Shown: positions 49,968 through 61,679 of the stretch, in pieces
Numbering within the stretch: the stretch's first letter is position 1
How the letters are laid out: the number at the start of each line of letters is the position of its first letter
NCBI GenBank assembly: GCA_024138025.1
Contig: JAMXBD010001044.1
Coordinates: 186,001-250,000, forward strand
Length of the DNA: 64,000 bases
Source of the DNA: Combretum micranthum
Taxonomy: Eukaryota; Streptophyta; Magnoliopsida; Myrtales; Combretaceae
Reading direction: 5' to 3'
Notes under the pieces: generated by a model
The model's database searches: none
What the model saw: the letters and a program-made list of their open reading frames with translations, nothing else
What the model was told of the DNA's origin: nothing
Program-made: the position numbers and the translations under genes

Positions 49968-52900
49968 ATGATATATCATATTACAGTTCAAAAGTTCCAT
50001 GAACAGGAGGGGGGTAGACCTAGACTTCATGGGTTAGAGTTAGACACTAACAGTGATTTGTTACGAGAAATATATAGCAGAGAAGTTGGTTTAATTCGAC
50101 CCACAACGTCTGTTCGTCGTTTCTCTGCTTCTCAGGTACTTTCCCATCTTTTCCTTATCGTTTTCTCTGTGTCCAATAGTTCTATATTTTGCGTACTATT
50201 TGTTTGATGATATTTCAATTCCAAGTTTTTGTTTTTTGTTTTTTCTTTTTAATCAGCTTATCATGTTTGGAGAGTGTTTCAGTTCCACAGGGAATGTTGT
50301 TTTGAGGGAAACCTTTTTTTTGTTTTTTTTTTGCCCCAAATGTGTTTTCTTTTTGGATACGTGGAGGACCCCCTTCTAGATTGAATTGGTTAGAAGATTT
50401 GAGAAAAAACGAATTTTTTTTTAACCCCCTCTAAAATGGATATTATTTCTTGTTTTCAAACAAAATATTCTTATTCTTATGAAAAGTGCAGCTGCACAGG
50501 TGTCCTAGTCCATGTCCTCAGATACAGATTAAAAGAGCATCAGATGGAGCAAGAATTAAGTATTTATCGTATGTGGCTATATGATTAGTGGGAGTATGGT
50601 ATAAATAATATGTGGAACCTGTGTATGACTGAGGTTATATGTATGTGCAATGGATGAGTTTAATATGGACACTGGACAGAGTATCTTCGGGTGAAACACA
50701 TGCCTACTGTCTCTAGAAAAAGAATTATACAAATACAAATTAGATAAAAATAATTACTTAAATAGCATATTGGGTGTGAGATATATAAATTCATATGTAT
50801 ATCGCATAACCAAGATGCAATACAGTGATACAACAACTTAGGATAATATGTGTATCTCATCTTGGACGAGCGTGTACTGCCTGTGCAAGATGTGATATGC
50901 ATGTCATATTGGATATGCGATATACATATATTATTTACATGAGTATCTTATCTCCTTATGAAACACTAAAAAAATTCAATATCTCATTTTAAATATGTGA
51001 TACAGCGACGTTATTTAGGTAATATTTTTGTTTTAATTTGTATTTGTAAATTTTTATTTGTGGGTCGGTGGTTATGTAATTTTCTCGAGTATCTTTTGTG
51101 TTAGGAGGCCATTCATGTTGTTTGGTTACTATGGCCTCAAGTGTTTAACACTTTAGTGACAATGCCAAATAGTAACTTTTGATTGTACCCTTGATTCAAT
51201 TTGTTGAGGAATTTGTAAACAAACTTTCTTGAACTTTGATTTAATGTATGTCTATTCCCTAAACTTTTAAATGTGCAACCTCCCAAACTTAATAAGTAGG
51301 CAACATAACAAAAATTGGATTCTTTTTGTTCAATTAAACATGCAAAAATCAATGTGTATGAGCTGTTAGGGCATGTTTTGTTAAATTTGAGAGGCGTTTT
51401 TGCACCAAGGTTAAAGATGAGGGATTATTTTGAAATTTTGAGAGTTATTTGTCAATTTATTAAAGTTTGAGGAAAATTTGCAATATTTAAAAGTTAGGGA
51501 CTGTGTCTATAATAAGATCAAAATTTAGGAGTTATTTGCATTTCCTTTCAATTAGTTTTGTGAAAGCACATTAGTGAGTTGCTATGGCTTTTGGCCTCTA
51601 AAAGCAATTGGGGTTAAATATATGTTTTCTAAAATATAATGGAAAAATAAATTCAAACTAAAGTAGTTCAGAGGTCTACTTACATCTTAGAGTACATGAC
51701 AATTATCCCGTAAACCTTTTGACATTTAAATAAATCAAAGGAATTCTCAATATCTCCACAACGTGCAGATAAGTACATGCAGTATTTGGTGTTTAATGGG
51801 GAACACACATGGCGGATCCGTAATTATTTTGAAAACTGCCAGTAGATGTGCATATATATATATATATATATATTTGTTTTTATTAACGTTTTGGGGAGAT
51901 AAAAAAAAAAATTTTATACACTAGACATTTTTAAAAATTTCAATTTAGAGACTGCATTTTCTTGTAAGAGTTGGAGGGATGGATTTGGATTTTTGACCTT
52001 AAACGAAGATGCAATGCAAGGAGGACAATGTTGTTGAATTTTGACTAGTAATATCTCCGTTATTACTACTGCACTTCGTTTTGCTTTGCATAAACCCTCT
52101 TGCTAATAGTTAGATTTCCTGCTGTGAAGTCTCTTACTATCAATTGCTTATTCCATGAGAAACAAAAAATAGTCAAATAGCTCGTGTTTACTATGCTTCT
52201 TTACCATGTCAAATTCGTTGGCACGAATTGGGTTAATTGTGGTATCTTAATGATGTTTTGGAGGAATATAGTCACAGTTTGCTCTAGAATCGGCTAAGAG
52301 TTGAAAAATCTTTTTGCCTTTCCATGAACTTGCTTATTTTTGAAGCATGTGAGCAAACCTTAAAAAAGTAGAATTTTTTCTTTTGGCCCGAGGCACCTGT
52401 TAACTGACCTTTTACTGCATTCCTCTTCTACTAGTGAAATGCCTGGGAATTGCTATATTTATTTACTAAAATCTGAATAGTTGTTTCATATGGTCAGATT
52501 TTGTGCTAGGTAGTTTTAATTTTTGTGGAAATCTGTGCCCTGATGTTACGTTACAGGTACTCACAGAAAGAATAAGCCTCTATACAAGGTTAGATGGTCA
52601 TGAAGGTTGTGTAAACACAGTTGAGTTCAACTCTTCGGGTATTCTTGTCTCAGGATCTGATGATCGACAAGTTAAACTATGGAATTGGCTGACTAAAGAT
52701 CAGTTAATATCCTATAACTCCGGTCACTTAGATAACATATTTCAGGCCAAAATCATGCCTTTTACCGATGATAGAATAGTTGTAACATCGCTGCTGATGG
52801 TGAGGTCCGTAGCTGCTCTAGTTGTTAAAATTAACTGCCTTACCGCACCTTCTAATCCTTTACTTTTTCTAGAAGTGTTTGTTTTGCGGAATGTTTTCAG

Positions 52901-54335
52901 TATTGGTGACCTCTTAAGATTACCACAACAAGATCTGACAATCACAAATTTTCATTATGTGAAAAAAATATGGAAAGCATTTTCCGCAAAACAAACACAC
53001 AAAGCTTTTGATTGTTCTTTCTCACCAGTTTGGTATACTCTACAAACAATGCAGCAGTTGACCTTCTAATCATCAACTACTTTGAGCAGGTGAGGGTCGG
53101 CCACATTTTGGAGGGTGGCCAAGTTGCTATAGCATGTTTGGGTAATCACCACGGAGCTGTGCACAAACTTGCTGTGGAGCCAGGAAGTCCTCACGTACTC
53201 TACAGCTGTGGAAGAGATGGTTCTGTTCTACAAGTATGTGAAACTTTATGGTAACTATTTTGTTCATTCTGGTCCCACTTGATTTGCAAGCCAGTTTCAT
53301 TCTCTCTTGCAGTATGATCTTCGAAATAGTTCTGCTACAAAGATTCTCTCCTGCTCCTCAGTTTTGGAAAACAGAGGCAGCATGCAAATTCTATCAGGTT
53401 AAATGCCATGACAATTGACCCTAGAAATCCAAATTACTTTGCTGTAGGCGGTTCCGAACAGTATGCCTATGTATATGATAGCAGAGTCTGCCGACAAGGT
53501 GCCTCAAGTAGTTCAAATAAACCAGTGAAAATGTTCTGTCCATCTCACCTAATTGAAGCTGCAAGCGTGCACATAACTGGACTGGCTTATTCCCATGCAA
53601 GTGAACTGCTAATATCTTACAATGATGAGCTCATCTATCTGTTTCAGAAGAACATGGGGCTGCATTTTTTGTCAACAACTCTGCCTCGTGGTGCTCAGAC
53701 ACTTGAAGAGCCACAGGTTTACAAGGGCCATAGAAATGCACAGACGGTTAAAGGGCAAGTTTTTTAGGCCCTAATGATGAATATGTTACTAGTGGCTCTG
53801 ATTGTGGTCAATATTATTTGGGAGAAGAAGGGTGCCAAACTTGTCCGTTCAATGGTAGGTGATCGAGGATTGTGAACCATGTTGAGCCTCATCCTCATAT
53901 GCCATTTTTGCATCAAGTGGATTAGAACATGACGTAAAGGTCTGATTCCTTGGGCCACTGATGATTCTCCACTGCCATATAATATTAATGAGGTATACAC
54001 CACCACACTAAGGATATGTTTGTTTCTTCTATTTTTTGTTAGTCTATCGGCTTCCTTTCAAGTCTGTATCCTATTTATATCTTTTGTGCTGTTTTCTTGG
54101 GGTTTTACTGAGGTTTTCTATATTCTGTTTTCATCAAATATGGACAGATTATGGAAGCTAACAGGCGAAGAAGGGAGGATTCTTCCAGAGCAACCCTTAG
54201 TCCAGATGTTATCATGCATGTTTTGCGCTTGCAAAGAAGGCAAACATCAACTTATGTCGAAAGACAGTATAGTAGGGCTGATGTAGAAGTGATGATGAAG
54301 CTTTAGAGGCTTATGTTCTGGACTTTTGGATGTGA
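49968..54335 (+). CDS. DCAF8: DCAF8/WDTC1-type WD40 protein, frame broken by single-base indels
   Basis: Proteins of this type are WD40 substrate receptors for CUL4-DDB1 ubiquitin ligases; the nearest plant match I recognise is Arabidopsis At3g45620. Likely exons are 49,968-50,135, 52,557-52,804, 53,090-53,233, 53,313-53,992 and 54,148-54,335. Key blocks: IYSREVGLIRP, VRRFSASQ, RLDGHEGCVNTVEFNSSG, SGSDDRQVKLWNW, HKLAVEPGSPHVLYSCG, TIDPRNPNYFAVGGSEQ, HITGLAYSHASELLISYNDE, QVYKGHRNAQTVKG, GPNDEYVTSGSDCG, EPHPHMPFL and SPDVIMHVLRLQRRQT. Frameshifts occur near 52,789, 53,368, 53,766, 53,815, 53,866, 53,916, 53,943, 54,286 and 54,326, nearly all readable as one lost base with conserved residues either side. 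It is either a young pseudogene or a real gene with sequence errors. Intron 1 (2.4 kb) holds a MITE. Confidence 0.8.
50718..51056. mobile_element. Probable Mutator-type MITE in intron 1 of the WD40 gene
   Basis: The ends form diverged inverted repeats: ACAAATACAAATTAGATAAA at the left and, inverted, ACAAATACAAATTAAAACAA at the right, continuing as TAATTACTTAAATAGC and TATTACCTAAATAACG. The interior is rich in TATCGCAT / ATGCGATA motifs. No clear target duplication is found. A sequence with similar interior motifs lies at 54,760-54,900. Confidence 0.5.
51057..52556 (+). other. Rest of intron 1 of the WD40 gene
   Basis: Intronic sequence without coding signal. An (AT)n run lies at about 51,855-51,872, next to GGCGGATCCG (51,812), a common plant repeat end. 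The acceptor GTTACAG is at 52,550-52,556. Confidence 0.5.
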
Positions 54336-54906
54336 TGAACGATAGAAGAGGTTAATACTAGTATAGTAGTTGACAATCAAACAGAATGTAAAATAATCTG
54401 AAACTTGTTAAGTATGCCTTAGTAACTTCTATTTTCAAAGTTACTCCCACGTTTGGGCCGAAAAAATGAAAGTTTCTTTGCGGTTCCCCCCCCCCCTCCT
54501 TTCCTGGATGTAGCAACTATGGCAAATGCGCATGTGAATCAATTGATCATCCATATGAGCTATACATGTAAAATTGTGTTTAAAGATCTAATTTTCATAG
54601 TTATTAGTGAATGATAAATCCATGTGTCTTTCGCTAGTTTTTATATGATCGATATGTTAGTGATTTTAGTTTTCTCTAAAGCATGCAAGCATTTGGTCTC
54701 GGCTCGAGCCTTGGGGAGAATAAAGTGAGGTGAGGAGCGGAACAACTGGCTATTATCATTTTAAAAAAAAATTGCAAAAATACGAATTAAGTAAAAAAAA
54801 TTATTAAAATGCTAATGTTGTATCGTATTTAAAAGTTTTGATATAATTACTTATACATGTATCATATTTACATAATGCGATATGGCAATACATATTACAA
54901 CTATAT
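54336..54906. other. 3' flank of the WD40 gene with repeat fragment
   Basis: The presumed 3' UTR is followed by intergenic sequence. A poly-C run is at about 54,487-54,496. From 54,760 the sequence resembles one end of the MITE family in the WD40 intron (AAAAATTGCAAAAATACGAATT, later AATGCGATATGGC), ending where the second MULE begins. Confidence 0.4.
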
Positions 54907-55135
54907 GGGAAAGGAAAAACATATTACTATTTTAAAAAAAATTATGGAAATGCTATTGGGAAGAAATATTTTCAATTTAGGTAAATTGATCTTGTTTTTT
55001 GAAGAGATGACGTCGTTAGTGTTTGACATTATCTTTTCTAGAGATGAGATCAATGTTCCGGATGTATCTCGTTTTTTGAAGAGATGAAGTTATTTGCTAA
55101 GAACCCTGTCTCTAAGACGAGGTTGTCGAGGATTT
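54907..55135. repeat. Worn left TIR of the second MULE
   Basis: It matches the intact TIR in order: a GGGAAAGG tip, AAATGCTATTGGG (intact AAATGCCACTGGG), then worn palindromes at 54,989-55,011, about 55,028-55,050 and about 55,067-55,088, and CTGTCTCTAAGACGAGG near 55,107. GTCGTTAGTGTTTGACATT corresponds to GTCGTTAGTGCCTGACCTC. Confidence 0.8.
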
Positions 55136-55822
55136 TAAATGCTCTTAGCTCTTCTTCCTCATTTTGTGCGGCTGCACACACACCAAAAAATTTCCTAATT
55201 CGAAACCCTAATTGTCCCTTCATCGATTCCTAGTGTGATTTAGATAAAATTGAAGTGTGATTTGGAGTTGGATTGATTACTAGGTATTGAGGAAGTGATA
55301 AGATCGTGAACAACAGAAGAAATTTATGCGGAAATCCCAGAAATCGATAGGTAATCGCTTTGAATTTTCACTTTTTCTGGTGTTGAATATTGGATGTTGA
55401 GATCATAAATATGTTGTTACTATTGTTGGCATTGTTGTATGGTCCTGGGAAATGTGGTATGCGTGGTATTTTTTTTCTTGATTTTTCCGTTTCAATTCCA
55501 TCCAATTGGGCAATTTTTTTTTATTTTTTTCCGTTTCCCCACCCTTTTTTTTTGGTGTTGTAGTTTGTTTCAATTTATTTAATGTAATTAATGTGCAATT
55601 ATGATTATACAATTTAGTTTTTGAAATTAGGAACTACATCATGAAATCTTATATTGGTATACATCATATACATTTATCATATATTATTAGAAGACTGGGG
55701 TGAACATAGTAGCATTAGTATATATGCTTAAATATTAGATGAGTGTAATATATAAGTCATGATGTGAATGTCATGCATTCACCTCATGTTTTATGAGGTA
55801 ACAATGTAAGTGATGAGAGCAA

Positions 55823-58800
55823 ATGGATAAGGCCAAGTTCATATTGTACGCTCATGATAACATTGTGGAGGGGAATGATGGTTTTGGTTATGATAAGTGG
55901 TCAATTGCAGTGGTTAGTATTCGTAGGAATTCAACATATGAGAAAATATTTAGTATAATTTGTAATAGACTTAAAGTAAATAGGTCTATACATCGAGTTG
56001 AGTTGTATCATAAGGTAGATATTGGAAATAGGACGCTATGCTATGATGTTATTCCAATGACTAATAATGAGGCTGCACATGAGATGTTGGTGTACACTGA
56101 AGGGTTAATGCCTGTGTATGTATAGATATTTGAGAATGATCTGCCTCAGGCACCTACAAAAGAAGTGGGTATTGATGGAAATGTGGGCTACCAAGGATTG
56201 ATAAACTTAAACTCAACTCCAATTCAAACAATAGGTGGCGCATAGGTAGAGATAGGTAACTTTAAAATACTGCATCAGATTGGGCATGTGATAACGATAC
56301 TGATGTGATGCAAGACTCCTCAATAAGTGAATCTAGTGATGACTATGATGATGATGGAAATGATAATGTGGTAGCATTTCCTTAGGAAGATGCTATAACT
56401 GGTGTACAACGTAATATAAATGACTGGCCCCGTTTTGTGGCTCTCATAAACGTTGATGCAATTGGGAGCTCAGTGCTAATACCTTTTTTCACTGTTGATG
56501 TTAGCAGTGGTTATGCTGCATTTGATGCTGAGCAAGAAATGAGTGCTGACAATTGGAGTTTTAGCGATGAATTTAAGGTTAGGATGTAGTTTGAGACTAA
56601 AGACTATTTCATATGGGCAGTTAAAATGTGACATTTATCGAATCATTATAACTTTAAAGTGGTGGACTCGGACCCGAGGTCATGGGCATTTAAATGTACT
56701 GATGTTCATAATAGGAGTTGTAAGTGGGGACTCGGAGGCAGTTACAAGAAGCATGGTGGGTGGTTTCACATCACCAAATATGAAGGACTGCACATCTGCT
56801 TGATGAAATTATTGGACATGACCATTCTCAGTTAGACTCGACTAGCATTTATAGGTGCATTATATTAGAGATTCGTAATTCTCCAGATGTGAGAGCGAAG
56901 GACCTACAATTAACTATCTTGAAAGAATTTGGGTACAATATTCATATGAAGATGATTTGTGAGGCAAAGCGAAAAGCTATTAAACCGGTGTATGGAAGTT
57001 GGGAACAGTTATATGTTGAGCTCCCACATATACTTAATGTGATAATAGAGGCAAATCCAGGAATGAAGGTTGAGTGGAGAACGGTGGATTCGGACACAGT
57101 ATGACACGTCTTCCTTGATAAACTCTTATGGGCATTTTCCCCTTGCATTGAAGCATTCTAGTACTACAGGTATATTTTGGATATATGCTTATATTTATTT
57201 ACAAAGGATTGATATTGATGAGCTAAGTTGTATTTGTAAACCCCGAAAACTTCCATCATACGATACGACCCTAGATTAGAAATTATGGGTTGACTAGTAA
57301 CCCTAGGAGTTAATTAGAAACTATAGTTTAGATAGATACTCTAAATTTGGTTGGTTTGGGACTCATAATCTTTATAAAAGGACTTCTTTGACCCCAATTG
57401 ATTCCAAAAACAAGATTTCATATTCCGAGTTAATAATTCAGGTTGTGATCAAAAGAAACTTCAAATCCTAAACCTGAATCCTTGTCAAACAGACAAATAT
57501 AGGAAAACCTAAATATGGATATTAAGTGATTACCTTAGTATTCAATAGAGACCAGGAATTGAAACAAGGTATAGTAATGAACCTATATTTGGATTGGAAC
57601 CCTAGAATTTAAGAGTTCTAGTCAGTAATAAACTACATTGATAAGATTTCATAGTGAGTATCCAAATCTAATATATATAACTAGTATAGCCTATATATTA
57701 GTAGTAATATTACATAAATGACTCAATAGGGTTTTAGTTAAAAAATTGTGATCTTAAGATAAACTGTTAGGATTATAAATACCCAATAAAAACATAAACC
57801 GAAGTATAACTTGAGATCTAGACCTCAAATATAGAATTGAATCATATATTTGAATTAGGGTTTTCTAAAGCTCTTGGAGCTGAAACGAAAATTTACCGAA
57901 AAGCTTATAAAACCTAAATCGCGTAGGATAAATTTTTCTTAAACAAATAGATACGTACTATTAAACTAAATTTGTACTTTTTGTTGAACTAAACACCTTG
58001 TAGGATTCATTTAAAACCTTTGTACATATACATTTGCATATATAAGCTAAAATACCCTAATAGTGTAATAAACTACCCAAAAACTTAACTAAATATTATC
58101 TAATTACTATATAATATATATATATATATATTTCCAACTTGCTGGAGACGGTTTCCACTTGTTTTGGAGGGCTGTGATTCTCTTGAAGGATGTGAGCCGA
58201 ATTTTTTTCAATAATTTACATAAAATTCAATATATATCTAACTTAAGCCAATCTACCATGGACAACCCACTCCTGCCTTAATGACAATCAAACAAAGGAT
58301 TGAATGGACAACAAACAAGAGCAATTCGTTTGGAAATTAAGGAAGAAACGCGGCCGAAACTTTACATTCGTTATATATATATATATATGCAAACGAACTC
58401 GGATAGAAAAGCAAACGAATTCCACACCTTTTCAAACTTTCCAGAATCCATCTATACATTATTAGGAGTCGAACCAACCCAAAAACAACTTTTAAACCCT
58501 CGCACCAACCCAGTTCGAGAATTCGAACAAAAACCTGGGAAAAACGCTCGAAAATAAGCTTAAGGTAAGTCAATCTTTTTCCGCAAATTTTCTTTCAGTT
58601 TTAAGGATTGAGACTGACTCTTAGACATCTTAGGAAGCTAACCAAGGCCACTAGGAACTTCGAATTTCATCGAGAGGTCACAACGAAGGTAATTTTCCTA
58701 AACCCTAGCCGAGTTTGATGATTCAAAATCATGGATAGCATGTTGTTTTTATGTTGTTATTATTGGATATTTAAGCTAATTAGGTCCCTAGGAGTCATTT

Positions 58801-61679
58801 GGATCCAAAATCCCAACGTTTTGACGTCGGGATTCGCCAGAAATGGCCGCGGCTCATCGGGGAAGACGATGAACAGTGCTCCCCGATGAGCACGGGCTGG
58901 GTACACGGGCGTGTATAACCCGTGTACCCCTCGGCCAGCATTTAAAAAAAAAAGAAAAAGAAAAAGAAAAGAAAAACGAAATTAAGTATATATAATTATA
59001 TAATAAATAATAATTTAAATAATTTTAGAATGTTTATTATTTTTCCTGCATTTATTTATTTTTCTGGAATAGTAATAGTAATATTATAGTATAATAATAA
59101 TTTTATTTATTTAAATTTAAAAATAAAATTATTTTTCTGACTTTATTAAATATAGGATGTTTAAATATTTAATCTATTATTATTAATCTAAAAAGAATTT
59201 TTAGAAATATAAATTACTTTGTTAAGTAATTTCCGCATAATAGATTTCTAATTATTAATATCCTTAATATTATTAAAAGAATTTTTAGAATTTCGAAAAA
59301 TATTATTTCTGAAATAATAATAAATATGAATATAAGACTAAAATTACTCTAGTAATAATATTAATTAAAGTATAAAACAATTAATATAATTACTAATGTG
59401 ATGGAATATAATTATTCTATCTAAGCTATTTTCGGAAATTTTTTTTTATTATTATTATAATTGTTATTATTATTATTGTTATCATTATTGTTATTAGTAT
59501 TATTGATATTATAATTATTTTTGGTGCTATTATTGAGGAATTATTAATGTTCTTATGATTTACAAAAAGAGAAAAATAATTTCGAAAATAATTATAATTA
59601 AGTTAATAAATTCTTTTATTAGTGAGTATGTTTTCATAGAAAGATGTATTTATGTATAAATTATGAGTTAGTGAATACTAAGTATATACTAGAATATTTT
59701 TATATAAATAGATAACAATAGAAATTTAAATACTCCAAATTTGTGAGTATAAGACATCTATACTTTTAAGAAAAATTTATTAAGTAATTTAAAAAGAAAA
59801 CTGATATTTTTGGACAATAAAAATGAATTAACGAAGTTATTAACTTTCCAAATACCCAATTGATAGATTCACATATCCAACCAGAACCAATATAATAAAA
59901 CTGCGAGTACAAGGATCTAGAACTTAGAGCTATTTCGAAAGAATTAGCTAAGAATAAAACAGAGACCCAACCAACCATTAGGACATTTAAATATTCATAA
60001 AAACTAAATTGTATAGTCTGGAATTTTAATATTTATATTATTTATCTCAATAGGTGACTCGGGTATTGGGGAGGACCTACCTGAAGATTACTACGATTAG
60101 ATAGGATGGGCAGGTGAGTGACTCAGTCTTATTACATTGGTTGTGCTTGTACTAGTAGTGAACCTTAAATAAAAAGATAATGAAAATTGGTAAACTGTTT
60201 GAAATATGAAAGTTGTGTGTTGTATTCTATTGATTGCCATGTCACTCTAAATTAAGTGATAACACAAATGCATGTATCTTGATAATGTATGTAGTATCTA
60301 ATCGAGTGTCTGTATTGGTTAATCACCCCCAAATTGATTAAAAACTACTGGTACCATAATGGAAAACAATCATGCATTACATACTATGCATAAAAAGCAT
60401 TGGAGTAAGTGGTAGCCTACTACGTGTTAGTTTCTCGGATCTCTGGTAATGCTTGAATTATCTAAGCCAGAGAGCTAGTAGTTAATTGCAAGATTACTTT
60501 TGTTCTGTTAATACCATAGAAACTACATGGTAAACGAAGGACGCCGCTTATGGTATTACATGGGAATAACTAACACTTAGTGGAGTTTCTAAAGCTAAAA
60601 CAGGGAATAAATAATGAAACATGATAAGCTTAAAGGGATAATTAAATTTGAGATTATTATTTCCTGAAAGCTTAAGTCTCTCCTGGGTAGGTGGACCATA
60701 GATTGTGATCCTTCAACCCCCAATGGGAGGGCGTAAATTCCATCCTGTTTGGATTCCGGGTTATCCAAGCTTGTAATGTTCATTTGTTTGATCGGTGCAT
60801 TTCATATGACTGATAAATAATTGTACGTTATATGTAATAAGTTCTGGTTATTCACTGAGCTTATGTTTAGCTCACACTCCACAGTCCTTTCAGGTTCACT
60901 TTGCGACCCTGGCTCATTACTAGCAGGAGCATGGTCCCGGTAGAGATTAGAAGCTAGAAGTTTTAAAGTTTAGTATAGGGTTAGAAATATCTATATCTGT
61001 AATAGACTTGTGATGTATTTAAAGTGAATTAGAATCATCAGCTATGATTGTAAGGACTTATAAGCATATGATCTGTAATATTATAGTTTGTCAAAGTTGT
61101 TTACTAGTTTACATCTTATATATGTTTGTTTATTCCATCCAAGCAACTAAAAGATCCTGTTTTTTGAGATCATGTCATTCCTAGAAGGTAAACTAATAAT
61201 GGTAATCGAGTGGTTCTTGATTATATTATTAGAATACCCTCGGGGCGTGACAGTATTTGTTAATTGTTGTAGACCCGAAGTCATAGTTGATGGGACCTTT
61301 TTGTATGGCAAGTACAAGCACAAACTGCTCATCGTAGTTGTTGTAGATGGGGTAAATCATATAGTTCCATTAGCGTATTGTCTTGTCGATGAGGATAAAG
61401 AAGAGTCATGGAGTTGGTTTCTTACAAAATTGCTGCAACACTTTATCAAGGATCGTTCAAACATCTGCTTAATATCCGACCGGCATGTCGGCATTAAGAG
61501 TGTAGTTGAAGGTGAGTATGCTATGTGGCCTAGAGCATGGCCATGGTAGTAGTGCATCAGGCATGTTGCTAGCAATTCAACTTCAACTTCAAGGCCAAAA
61601 GCAAGGAATGTAAGAAATTAGTTAAAAGAGCAGCATACCAAATGTAGATGAGAAAGTTTCATGGTTGCTTCAATGCAGC
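55823..61679 (+). pseudogene. mudrA: MURA transposase remnant of the second MULE
   Basis: It starts MDKAKFILYAHDNIVEGNDG, closely matching the intact transposase, and hits a stop at 56,123. Homology continues in shifting frames: SADNWSFSDEFKV (56,543), WGLGGSYKKHGGWFHI-type sequence (about 56,725), VRAKDLQLTILKEFGYNIH (56,889), KAIKPVYGSWEQLYVELPHI. Exon 1 ends at 57,169 before GTATAT; the acceptor TTGTTGTAG is at 61,272, so solo LTR B sits inside the intron. Exon 2 has VIVDGTFLYGKYKHKLLIVV and ICLISDRHVGIKSVV, then stops after WPRAWPW. It is cut at FHGCFNAA by LTR C. Non-functional. Confidence 0.85.
57235..61252 (+). mobile_element. Solo LTR B, 4.0 kb, inside the MULE transposase intron
   Basis: The unit runs TGTAAACCCCGAAAAC ... 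CTCGGGGCGTGACA and has perfect 5-bp duplications GTATT (57,230-57,234 and 61,253-61,257). There is no internal coding region. The terminal motifs are the same as those of solo LTR A read on the minus strand, but the body differs, so it is a related but distinct family. It includes an AT-rich section with a TTA/TTG microsatellite (about 59,445-59,520). Large Ty3/gypsy origin is likely but unproven. Confidence 0.85.

Larger units (their letters stand above)
54907..61679 (+). mobile_element. Second, decayed MULE of the same family, truncated
   Basis: The left end GGGAAAGGAAAAACATATTA at 54,907 and following bases align along the whole left TIR of the intact MULE, with worn palindromes (for example TCTTGTTTTTTGAAGAGAT at 54,990). 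A transposase remnant begins at 55,823. The element is split by solo LTR B (57,235-61,252) and cut at 61,680 by LTR C; its right end and any PMD gene lie beyond the window. Compared with the intact copy it shows many C-to-T and G-to-A changes. Confidence 0.85.
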
